A stretch of 64,000 nt of DNA from an uncultured Saprospiraceae bacterium. Its GTDB lineage: Bacteria; Bacteroidota; Bacteroidia; Chitinophagales; Saprospiraceae. The stretch's first letter is position 1. The number at the start of each line of letters is the position of its first letter. This document shows, piece by piece, positions 25,745 to 32,915 of the stretch. A program made the position numbers and the translations under genes. The notes under the pieces are model-generated. The model did no database searches and was not told where the DNA came from. It was given only the letters and a program-made list of their open reading frames with translations. The stretch lies in NCBI GenBank assembly GCA_938015435.1, contig CALLPN010000001.1:310001-374000 (forward strand). The letters are read 5' to 3'.

Positions 25745-26845
25745 CTATCTTTCAAAACTATATGTAGCGACAAGCCCTACCCTAGATGATAAATTAAAAC
25801 CCGAGCTCCACTCGTCAACAACCCCTTGTTCGTCGAAGTCAAAATTGACATAAAAATTTGGAACTGTTTCAATTCCTATTCGTAACCGCTTGTTAGAAGT
25901 ACTATAGTAAGCACCAATCACATAACCAACATACGGCTGTACGCCAATGTCGAAATCTTCAGAATTAGAATACGCATCGATTGTAAATCCAGGTTCTATA
26001 CCATGAATAAATTCAACATTACTATCAAGGGATATACGATTTTCTATACCCGCTGCGAAGGATAAATTCCAGCTGTAGTTATATTTTTCAGTGCGTTCTA
26101 AGAAGACATTATTAATTCCAAATGTATAACGAATATACTGGCTTTTTGATTTTTGAGTTTTGACCAATGCATTAAAAGAGTTTACTGAATAAAGTCTGAT
26201 TCCAATTTCAATTTTCTTGAAATGTTCTTCTTGTTCAAAAATATTAATCTCTTTCTTAGCGGATGACTTACCAAAGATATGGTATCCAATATTCAATTGA
26301 AAATTACTGTTGAACGGAGTAATTCCAGCATCTGCATTCTGTTGATTTATAGTCTCGTCGAAGATCGAAGTTAATCCATGATTATAACCTGCTCTGACCT
26401 TCCACCTTTTGTAGTTATACTCTACACCCATAATCAATCCGAAATCAATATGATCATATGCAATCTCGTCTTCGTCTCTTAATAGCAAACCTAGATTACC
26501 TCCGACAAAATACCCAAATGATCGATGCGGCAAAAAGCTTATGGTTGGTATTAGATCTATGTATTCATATGTTTCTTTTCTCACTTCTGCATTTCTAGGC
26601 GCGCGATCCACAAAACCCTTTTGTGAAAATTGGAGTGCTACATTCAAATTAAAATTTGTGGTTAAAGGTTTTTCTAGTGCATAACCAACGAAATAATTCC
26701 AATCGTAATTGTAGTTGTGCTGGACAGTATTATGCCAAGACACATTACTCTTATTGAATCCTGCTTGAACAAAGTGAGACTGACCCACCAAAAAATTTAA
26801 ACTTCCCAGTAAAAAAAATACCGCACAAACACACCGACACTTCAT
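25745..26845 (-). CDS. Outer-membrane beta-barrel protein, two barrel-like halves
   Basis: 366 residues with a signal peptide (MKCRCVCAVFFLLGSLNFLVGQ) that is unusually Cys-rich. The first half (about 22-195) is a porin-family barrel of the OMP_b-brl type (FVQAGFNKSNVSWHN, NLNVALQFSQKGFV, VRAGYNHGLTSIFDE, FQLNIGYHIFG). A charged linker (KSSAKKEINIFEQEEHFKKIE) precedes a second set of strands (about 215-366), ending TYSFER. This suggests either one larger barrel or two domains. Function unknown. Its promoter region holds the dyad TACTTTG/CAAAGTA (26881-26901). Confidence 0.82.
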   Translation of the reverse strand: MKCRCVCAVFFLLGSLNFLVGQSHFVQAGFNKSNVSWHNTVQHNYNYDWNYFVGYALEKPLTTNFNLNVALQFSQKGFVDRAPRNAEVRKETYEYIDLIPTISFLPHRSFGYFVGGNLGLLLRDEDEIAYDHIDFGLIMGVEYNYKRWKVRAGYNHGLTSIFDETINQQNADAGITPFNSNFQLNIGYHIFGKSSAKKEINIFEQEEHFKKIEIGIRLYSVNSFNALVKTQKSKSQYIRYTFGINNVFLERTEKYNYSWNLSFAAGIENRISLDSNVEFIHGIEPGFTIDAYSNSEDFDIGVQPYVGYVIGAYYSTSNKRLRIGIETVPNFYVNFDFDEQGVVDEWSSGFNLSSRVGLVATYSFER

Positions 26846-26937
26846 ACAATCATATTATAACTTAATGAGAACAATTTCCATACTTTGCAATCTACAAAGT
26901 ATTACCGAGTTTACCATATGCCATAAACCAAGCCCTA

Positions 26938-26972
26938 AAATAAAATGCCTGTCCGTAAGACGAACAGGCATT
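26938..26972 (-). terminator. Terminator of the DUF2911 gene
   Basis: AATGCCTGT/ACAGGCATT (26944-26952 and 26964-26972) with an inner CGT/ACG. On the minus strand it is followed by TTTTATTTTA. It lies 32 bp after the stop of the gene at 27004. Confidence 0.8.
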
Positions 26973-27003
26973 AATTATTCTTGTTGGAAACTTAGACGAG
27001 GTA

Positions 27004-27858
27004 TTACTTCTTCATTGATTTCCACTCCGCTATTGATTTTTCGTTATTTCTAACATAGTCGTCATTTCCTGCTATTTTAGCAAGAGCGATAGACTTTTCT
27101 GCAGCCATGATTGCTTCTTTAGTTTTACCTAGTTTGGCTAAAGTCAGTGCTTTCTGACGTATCATCCAAAACTTCTCTTCTCCTCTCATTTCGATTGACT
27201 TGTTGATCATTTCTAGAGATTTGTTGAGGTCTTTTCCTGCGTCTCTGTAATATCTTCCAGCTGTATAGTAATCGCCAGATGATGGTCCTGCCATTGTCTT
27301 TTCGATACTAGCCATAACCATCTCATCTGTTGGTACTGAAAACGGTACTACTACCTTGGTATTTTCCCAAGAGATGGCTAAGTCTGCTGTTCCATCAGTA
27401 AGGTTATCTACTGAGATCGTAAAGCTTTCAACCTTATCGTTGAGCTTCATTGATCTTGCTGATACAGTAGCTGCAACTTTTGTTGGATCCCATGTCTCTG
27501 GTGTACCCCAGTTTTCAGTATCAGAATAGAAATTAATTTCCCAAGTTTGCTTACTAGGCTTAGTAAAGATCGCATACGAACCAGCCTCGACCTTTGTTCC
27601 TCCTATTACTACATTGGTAGAGAAAGTTACAATTGAATTCTTATTAGCTCCTGTTCTCCACATTTTATCTACAGGAACTAGATCGCCAAATATCGTTCTA
27701 CCTTTTACGCCAGGTCTAGAGTATTCTAGAGTTACATCTGTAAGACCTACTTTCTGCTCTACTTTAGTAAATGGACTTGGTTGTGGGGCTTTTACCTGAG
27801 CAGATACTGTCATAGCCACTGCTAGACATAGTACCATCATTGTATAAAATTTCTTCAT
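27004..27858 (-). CDS. DUF2911 family secreted protein with TPR-like C-terminus
   Basis: 284 residues; signal peptide MKKFYTMMVLCLAVAMTVSAQ. Residues about 24-175 are the DUF2911 domain, a beta-rich module common in Bacteroidota: LEYSRPGVKGRTIFG, VPVDKMWRTGANKNSIVTFS, VEAGSYAIFTKP, WEINFYSDTENWGTPETWDP. Residues about 195-284 are helical TPR-like repeats (YYTAGRYYRDAGKDLNKSLEMINKSIEMRGEEKFW, KALTLAKLGKTKEAIMAAEKSIALAK). Periplasmic. No experimental function is known to me. Single gene with its own terminator. Confidence 0.92.
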   Translation of the reverse strand: MKKFYTMMVLCLAVAMTVSAQVKAPQPSPFTKVEQKVGLTDVTLEYSRPGVKGRTIFGDLVPVDKMWRTGANKNSIVTFSTNVVIGGTKVEAGSYAIFTKPSKQTWEINFYSDTENWGTPETWDPTKVAATVSARSMKLNDKVESFTISVDNLTDGTADLAISWENTKVVVPFSVPTDEMVMASIEKTMAGPSSGDYYTAGRYYRDAGKDLNKSLEMINKSIEMRGEEKFWMIRQKALTLAKLGKTKEAIMAAEKSIALAKIAGNDDYVRNNEKSIAEWKSMKK

Positions 27859-27994
27859 CGTTGTGTTATGTTAAAATGTTTATTGATTTAATTTCAGTTG
27901 TAGATACAAACATATCTTTTACTGTGTGCAAATGTATAAGGATATAACCACATTATTTGTTCTTACAACGACAAGATTTATTTAGACTTTTTAA

Positions 27995-28032
27995 AAACAA
28001 AAAAGCCCAATATCACTACTGATACTGGGCTT
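27995..28032 (-). terminator. Terminator of the porin-like gene at 28124
   Basis: AAGCCCA...TGGGCTT hairpin (28003-28032, inner ATC/GAT). On the minus strand it is followed by TTTTTTGTTTTTAAAAAG. It lies about 90 bp past the stop at 28124. Confidence 0.8.
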
Positions 28033-28123
28033 TGTTATAATCCTTAAATCTGTATTGGTTCTTTAGGCAAACCAATAAATCGGTATTCTTGGATATTAAT
28101 TGAATGGCAACACTTAAGCTGTT

Positions 28124-28765
28124 CTATAAAAATAGAGCAACCGTAAAGTTGATCATCTTAGGGGTAGCGTTAAGTGGTATTGATTTACCACCAAACTTAT
28201 AATCGTTTGTAATATTGTAAAATGCAAACTCATAGTTGATTCCTAACCTTACGTTTGGAATAGGATCATATCCTAATGTGAAGTGAAATCCAGTCTTGAG
28301 AGTCCTTTCGTTGTAAGAGAGTCCATTGTAAGGTGATAGGTCTTCGTTAAGGTCTAAAACCATATTGAAATCTGGTCCAGCCCCCAATCTAAACTTCTTG
28401 TACTTCATACCAGCTGTAATTGGTATATGAATACTTTGAGTGCTGATCTTAGCTTTATTAAACTCCGCTCCATTTTCACTGTATTCCATAATCTGAAAAC
28501 TATGAGTTGTAGATCTAAAATTAACGGCTGGCATAAAGAACAAATTCCCTTTTTCTGCATATCCAGATAATCCAATGGAATAGAAATTTTCCTGACCTTC
28601 ATACTTAAGATTATAGATTTCATAACCTCTGTTGTCAATGAGAGAAACATTTTGTGCCTCACCGATCACATTGCTATAAGTAGCGTTAATTCCTAATTTA
28701 AACTGACCAAAAGACGAAGCTGTAATCATCATCATTCCGATTAGTAGTAATAATTGATTTTTCAT
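28124..28765 (-). CDS. Porin-family outer-membrane beta-barrel protein
   Basis: 213 residues; signal peptide MKNQLLLLIGMMMITASSFG, then FKLGINATYSNVIGEAQ, the usual opening of eight-strand PorT/OMP_b-brl_2-like barrels. Later strands include FFMPAVNFRSTTHSF, IPITAGMKYKKFRLGAGPDFN, TGFHFTLGYDPIPNVRLGINYEFAFYN, ending in a strand with terminal Leu. It is similar in size and layout to the plus-strand protein at 44654, a probable distant paralogue. Function unknown. Confidence 0.88.
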   Translation of the reverse strand: MKNQLLLLIGMMMITASSFGQFKLGINATYSNVIGEAQNVSLIDNRGYEIYNLKYEGQENFYSIGLSGYAEKGNLFFMPAVNFRSTTHSFQIMEYSENGAEFNKAKISTQSIHIPITAGMKYKKFRLGAGPDFNMVLDLNEDLSPYNGLSYNERTLKTGFHFTLGYDPIPNVRLGINYEFAFYNITNDYKFGGKSIPLNATPKMINFTVALFL

Positions 28766-28906
28766 TAATGCAAATTGTTTATTAATATTATTATTGTAAA
28801 TGGTTGTTACTCAATTGCTTTCTAAGGCTTTTTAGGATTAAATGTTACTTGGTATTGTTAAGACACAATTATTCCATCACCCCTTAGTTGGACATCCTGT
28901 TTATCC

Positions 28907-28934
28907 ATTAAATGACAACTAGGCGTCATTTAAT
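28907..28934. promoter_or_regulatory. 10-bp-arm dyad in the 28766-29051 intergenic region
   Basis: ATTAAATGAC (28907-28916), an 8-nt spacer, and GTCATTTAAT (28925-28934) form a perfect inverted repeat between divergent genes (porin to the left, DUF1801 protein to the right). It lacks a U-run, so an operator is more likely than a terminator. Confidence 0.4.
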
Positions 28935-29051
28935 TAGAGAATTCTATAAAATGAAAGAAATAAAACCACAAACAACTGAATGTCAGCAGTTTAATAAGAA
29001 ATCATATTACAAAAAGTTTATATGTAACTGCAAACATAAACCAAATATTGT

Positions 29052-29657
29052 ATGGGAGACAAGATTAAATTATTTATTTCAAAACATAATGTTTGGAAAA
29101 TAGAATTGACTGAACTGAGAAACTTGCTCAATAGTACCGATCTCGAGGAAAGCGTAAAGTGGGGAATGCCCTCCTACGGTTGCAATGGTCAAAATGTAAT
29201 TGGTATTGGAGCTTTTAAGAATCATATAGGAATTTGGTTTCACCAAGGTGCTCTATTATTAGATCCTCATGATGTACTAATCAATGCTCAGGAAGGAAAA
29301 ACTAAGTCCATGAGAAGTATTCATATTACTAAAAAGAGCCCTATCGATATAGCTGTGCTAAATGAATATATAACAGAAGCCATAAAATATGCTCAAAACG
29401 GAAAAAAGCGATCAACTACCAAGCCCAGAAAAGTATTTAAAGAAAACATAGCTATTCCACCAGAACTTGAAGAGGCGCTCAATTCAGACAAAGACTTACA
29501 AAGAATGTTTGAAAAACTAACCCCAATTCAACAATTTGACTACTCAGAGTACATCAATACGGCCAAAAGAGCAGCAACTAAGGCTTCTAGGTTAGAGAAA
29601 ATAATACCTTTAATCAAAGTTGGGAAGCCTATAAGTGGATTATGGAAAGCGAAGTAA
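29052..29657 (+). CDS. DUF1801 / YdeI (OmpD-associated) family protein
   Basis: 201 residues, no signal peptide. The N-terminal DUF1801-like domain (about 5-115) contains EESVKWGMPSYGCNGQNVIGIGAFKNHIGIWFHQGA, the characteristic YdeI core. A C-terminal YdeI/OmpD-associated segment (about 135-195) reads IAIPPELEEALNSDKDLQRMFEKLTPIQQFDYSEYINTAKRAATKASRLEKII. The two are commonly fused in Bacteroidota. Cytoplasmic. Members have been linked to peptide/polymyxin stress and iron-chaperone-like folds (frataxin-like), but the role here is unknown. Confidence 0.9.
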   Translation: MGDKIKLFISKHNVWKIELTELRNLLNSTDLEESVKWGMPSYGCNGQNVIGIGAFKNHIGIWFHQGALLLDPHDVLINAQEGKTKSMRSIHITKKSPIDIAVLNEYITEAIKYAQNGKKRSTTKPRKVFKENIAIPPELEEALNSDKDLQRMFEKLTPIQQFDYSEYINTAKRAATKASRLEKIIPLIKVGKPISGLWKAK

Positions 29658-29768
29658 ATCGATAGAATCCATAAAATATCCCTCACTTGCGAAACTTGTA
29701 AAGTATAAATGGCATTTTTGTAGTCAGAGAAAGCAAAACTCTCTGAATACAACTTATAAATGTATTAA

Positions 29769-30206
29769 ATGAAAATAAGACTCACAAAGGAATTTGACTT
29801 CGAAGCAGCCCATGCATTGGATGGATATGCCGGTAAATGCAAAGATATACATGGACACTCCTACCACTTGACGGTAACTGTAATCGGTGAACCTAAAGCG
29901 GATACTGGTATTTCGGATTGTGGAATGGTAATAGATTTTGGTGAAATCAAGCACCTAGTAAAGGAACATATCTTAGAAGCTTTTGACCATAGGCTCATAC
30001 TTAGAGATGATAGTCGATTCAAAGGAATAGAAGCCAATAACGAAAGAATACGTTATGTCAACTATCAACCGACATGTGAAAACATGCTGATAGAGATCGT
30101 TGGCATTATGCAGCGTCACATTAGTGAAGATGTAGAACTCTCTAAAGTTTCTCTTCGTGAAACACGCACAAGTTATGCAGAGTGGTACGCCACTGACAAC
30201 CAATAA
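29769..30206 (+). CDS. queD: 6-carboxytetrahydropterin synthase (QueD/PTPS family)
   Basis: 145 residues. The zinc ligands H15 (FEAAHAL), H28 and H30 (IHGHSYH) and catalytic C24 (GKCKDIHGH) are present, with D73-H74 (AFDHRLIL) and E131 (LRET), the complete PTPS/QueD set. It converts dihydroneopterin triphosphate to 6-carboxytetrahydropterin in queuosine synthesis. A pterin role cannot be excluded because other que genes are not in the window. It is followed 8 bp later by rluF, so the two form an RNA-modification pair. A perfect TCAGAGA/TCTCTGA stem (29724-29746) sits in its 5' region. Confidence 0.93.
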   Translation: MKIRLTKEFDFEAAHALDGYAGKCKDIHGHSYHLTVTVIGEPKADTGISDCGMVIDFGEIKHLVKEHILEAFDHRLILRDDSRFKGIEANNERIRYVNYQPTCENMLIEIVGIMQRHISEDVELSKVSLRETRTSYAEWYATDNQ

Positions 30207-30214
30207 CTATTTCG

Positions 30215-30943
30215 ATGAGCGTAACTAACGAAAATAGCACGAGCCTCAATAAGTTCATCAGTGAATCTGGGTTTTGTTCTCGCCGTGAAGCTGATGTGAT
30301 CATCAAAGCCGGTCGCGTGACCATAAATGGCGTAATCGCTAGCTCTGGAAATAGAGTGGCTGATGGAGATGATGTACTCTTAGACGGCAAAGAAATAGGA
30401 TCTAAGCCCAAAGAAATTTATATCGCTCTCAATAAGCCTATTGGCATCACATGTACAACCGATATGCGTGTCGAAGGCAATATCATAGAGTATATGGATT
30501 ACCAAGAGCGAATTTTTCCGATTGGAAGACTTGATAAGCCATCAGAAGGATTAATCTTGCTTACTAATGATGGTAACATTGTCAATAAGATCTTACGAGC
30601 ATCCAACAATCATGAAAAAGAATATATCGTAGAAGTCAATAAACCGATAACCAAAGACTTTTTATTGAAAATGGGAGCCGGTGTACCAATCCTCGAAACG
30701 ATCACTCGCAAATGTGATATACAGCGTGTTGGCAAATTCAAATTTAATATCATACTTACACAGGGACTCAATCGTCAGATTCGCCGTATGTGCGAACATT
30801 TAGGCTATCGAGTACTTAGCCTCAAACGCGTACGCATCATGAATATTGAATTAGCTAATCTAGCCACAGGAAATTGGAGACATCTATCTCACCATGAAAT
30901 GAAGCAGTTGAATCTGCTGCTTAAAGGGAGCGCTAAGAATTAG
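30215..30943 (+). CDS. rluF: Pseudouridine synthase RluF-type (23S rRNA)
   Basis: 242 residues. An N-terminal S4 RNA-binding domain (about 11-60: LNKFISESGFCSRREADVIIKAGRVTING) precedes the RsuA/RluF catalytic domain. The catalytic aspartate is D107 in GRLDKPSEGL, with IALNKPIGITC near 70-80 and GLNRQIRRMCEHLGY near 184-198. It is of RluF/RluB type, modifying uridines of 23S rRNA; the tRNA-Tyr activity known for RluF is possible. It sits 8 bp downstream of queD, so co-transcription is likely. Confidence 0.94.
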   Translation: MSVTNENSTSLNKFISESGFCSRREADVIIKAGRVTINGVIASSGNRVADGDDVLLDGKEIGSKPKEIYIALNKPIGITCTTDMRVEGNIIEYMDYQERIFPIGRLDKPSEGLILLTNDGNIVNKILRASNNHEKEYIVEVNKPITKDFLLKMGAGVPILETITRKCDIQRVGKFKFNIILTQGLNRQIRRMCEHLGYRVLSLKRVRIMNIELANLATGNWRHLSHHEMKQLNLLLKGSAKN

Positions 30944-31221
30944 AGTCTTTCGACTTATTCCTTGATTTTGAGTATCGAGATTTCGCTTTTATGTTACTCT
31001 GAGGATAAAAGCTACTTACCCATTAGATGAACCTAGTGTTTCTATTTACATCAGTAGTATGCCTTTATAAACAAGCTGCGCAACAACACAACTTGAATAA
31101 TTCATAGTATAACATTAAGAGATTCAACCTCTCTGATCGTCGAGTCATTCGTTCTGTTTCGAATGAATTCAAAACTACATTAGAGGATCTCATCCAATAT
31201 AGGATTGTACCTATCTGCTAT

Positions 31222-31434
31222 CTATTCATTCATAACATCAGTAAATCGATCTCGACACTGATCGCATACACCGATATGATTTGTAATTCGACGTTGAAAA
31301 TTTTCTGAAAGTGATCTGCGTTTATATTTATACTCTCTTATGTCTTCGTCTGTCAAGTGACCTTGATCACCTATGATCTCTCTAGAGATGCGAAATACAC
31401 CATATGCCGCTAAAGCTACCAATATCATCCACAT
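31222..31434 (-). CDS. 70-aa membrane protein with HX3CX2C putative zinc site
   Basis: N-terminal transmembrane helix (about 2-15), a charged middle part (LTDEDIREYKYKRRSLSENFQRR), and a C-terminal H53-x3-C57-x2-C60 motif, the spacing found in zinc-binding anti-sigma (ZAS) domains. Here it follows the membrane segment instead of preceding it, and the polypeptide is far shorter than an anti-sigma factor. It is the last gene of a MarR / hydratase / small-protein unit (21 bp after the hydratase). No sigma gene adjoins. Function unknown. Confidence 0.72.
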   Translation of the reverse strand: MWMILVALAAYGVFRISREIIGDQGHLTDEDIREYKYKRRSLSENFQRRITNHIGVCDQCRDRFTDVMNE

Positions 31435-31455
31435 AATAGACTTATTTTAATTTTA

Positions 31456-32214
31456 TTACTTAGCTCCTAGAGTTACTTTATGATGTCCTCCCAAGATCGC
31501 TTCTATTAGATCGCCAGTCTTAAGGTATTCAGCTGCCGTAGCGGCTCCAGCCATAATAAGTGATCCTGCTGGTAATGACAATCCTGTTTCGGCAACTAGT
31601 CTTGAAGCTGCCACTACAGATTCCCATGGGTTACCCAATATCGCGTCTGTATTCCCAGCTTGTTTTACTTCACCATTAATAATGAGTTGCATACTTACAT
31701 TTGTAAGATTGGAATCTATCGGAAGTTTCTCTCCTACTACCAATGCTGTAGATGAACAGTTATCTGCTACAACATCCTCTAATGAAAATTTGAAATTTTG
31801 AAATCGAGAATCGATGATTTCTATGGCCACAGCAAGACTACCAATATGTTCTTTTGCCTCTTCTAAGCTAAGTTCTCTATTAATCTCTTTACTAGCGATA
31901 AAGCAGATTTCTGGCTCAGCTCTCGGATGTATAAATTTATGAAGCGGCAATGTATCTCCGTCTTGATATAACATACTATCCGTAAGCCATCCCCATATCA
32001 TATCGGAAACTCCCATTTGCTCCATCTTAGCTCTACTTGTAAAACCGAGTTTGATACCTATTGATTGTTCTCCACGATTATACCTACGAGACATTGACTG
32101 TCTCTGGATCTGGTAAGCCTCTTCTAGGTTTATATTGTGAACGGCTGCTACCTGAGGAACAGATACAGCATGTTGGGCTGCTTCGTCTAGTTGTCTTGCA
32201 ATGTCTATCTTCAT
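31456..32214 (-). CDS. 2-keto-4-pentenoate hydratase / 4-oxalocrotonate decarboxylase family enzyme
   Basis: 252 residues of the MhpD/DmpH family, which hydrates or decarboxylates 2-oxo-dienoates from catechol meta-cleavage. Conserved stretches: IGIKLGFTSRAKMEQMGV near 50-70, HPRAEPEICF with the metal-binding Glu pair near 98-107, VAIEIIDSRF near 133-142, and LVAETGLSLPAGSLIMAGAAT near 212-232. The wording of the HPRAEPEI segment resembles 4-oxalocrotonate decarboxylase (2-oxo-3-hexenedioate decarboxylase) more than MhpD. No other meta-cleavage genes are nearby. Preceded by a MarR gene (30 bp), a common local regulator for aromatic-acid degradation. Confidence 0.9.
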   Translation of the reverse strand: MKIDIARQLDEAAQHAVSVPQVAAVHNINLEEAYQIQRQSMSRRYNRGEQSIGIKLGFTSRAKMEQMGVSDMIWGWLTDSMLYQDGDTLPLHKFIHPRAEPEICFIASKEINRELSLEEAKEHIGSLAVAIEIIDSRFQNFKFSLEDVVADNCSSTALVVGEKLPIDSNLTNVSMQLIINGEVKQAGNTDAILGNPWESVVAASRLVAETGLSLPAGSLIMAGAATAAEYLKTGDLIEAILGGHHKVTLGAK

Positions 32215-32244
32215 AGGACCAAGATAAGTATTATCGACAAATCT

Positions 32245-32697
32245 CTAGCCATTTCTGAGCTTATCTAGCAGATTGCTGAGCTGTTCCGATTCTTCATCTG
32301 TGAGTACATCCATCCTATCCAAAAAATCTTCGGTATCCTTACTTACTTTATCAGTCAATGCGATACCTTCTTCAGTGATATTAATATTTACTCGCCTTCT
32401 ATTGGCTGGACTTGTACTCCGCGATAGCAAGCCTAACTTCACCAATTTATCTACTAAGCGAGTAAGGTCCCTACCAGGATCTAACATTACTTTAAGTATT
32501 TTCCCTGGAGTAACAGCCTCTGGATGAGCACCTTTCACTATTCGCAACACATTGAAATGTTGAGTCAATATTATATGCTTTTTAAATACTTCAGCTTCTT
32601 TTGCATTATACCAACTAGATGTATACTTAAGATTAAGTATAGCCTTCATGAAATTATTCCTAAAAGTATTCTGTTGGATTTGATCTTCAAAATTCAT
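32245..32697 (-). CDS. MarR family transcriptional regulator
   Basis: 150 residues with a winged helix-turn-helix in the middle (about 60-115): TPGKILKVMLDPGRDLTRLVDKLVKLGLLSRSTSPANRRRVNINITEEGIALTDKV, including the RR wing typical of MarR proteins. Dimerisation helices lie at both ends. It probably represses its own operon (hydratase and small zinc-site protein), responding to an aromatic or phenolic ligand. That is inference from family and context. Confidence 0.92.
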   Translation of the reverse strand: MNFEDQIQQNTFRNNFMKAILNLKYTSSWYNAKEAEVFKKHIILTQHFNVLRIVKGAHPEAVTPGKILKVMLDPGRDLTRLVDKLVKLGLLSRSTSPANRRRVNINITEEGIALTDKVSKDTEDFLDRMDVLTDEESEQLSNLLDKLRNG

Positions 32698-32815
32698 ACT
32701 CTTATTTATTTCTTATTCATTCAATAATACGTCAAATTCTATAGATAACTTGCATTATAGTTGCCATTTCCAGCGAAACTATACAAATCTATTCTTGCTG
32801 ACTCATCATAAATCT

Positions 32816-32848
32816 AAAAAAGCCCAATCATTATGATTGAGCTTTTTT
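32816..32848 (-). terminator. Terminator of the DUF5689 gene
   Basis: AAAAAAGC...GCTTTTTT with inner CAATC/GATTG (32816-32848). Symmetric A/T runs make it usable on both strands. It lies 68 bp after the stop at 32916 on the minus strand, upstream of the MarR promoter. Confidence 0.8.
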
Positions 32849-32915
32849 ATAATATAAGTTTGATTAACGTCCAACATATTTTTTTCGGATAAACGTCTAA
32901 ACTGGTTTCACTATT

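Noticed and set aside
28912-29103. 63-aa plus-strand ORF before the DUF1801 gene
   Set aside because: Lys/Asn-rich AT-driven frame overlapping the DUF1801 start and the dyad.
29724-29746. Queuosine-type (preQ1) riboswitch before queD
   Set aside because: Only a simple 7-bp stem (TCAGAGA/TCTCTGA) is present; the A-rich tail and loop pattern of preQ1 aptamers is not.
31027-31107. 26-codon ORF with signal-peptide-like start (MNLVFLFTSVVCLYKQ)
   Set aside because: Isolated in a gene-free gap, with no stop-to-start spacing, promoter or terminator to support it.
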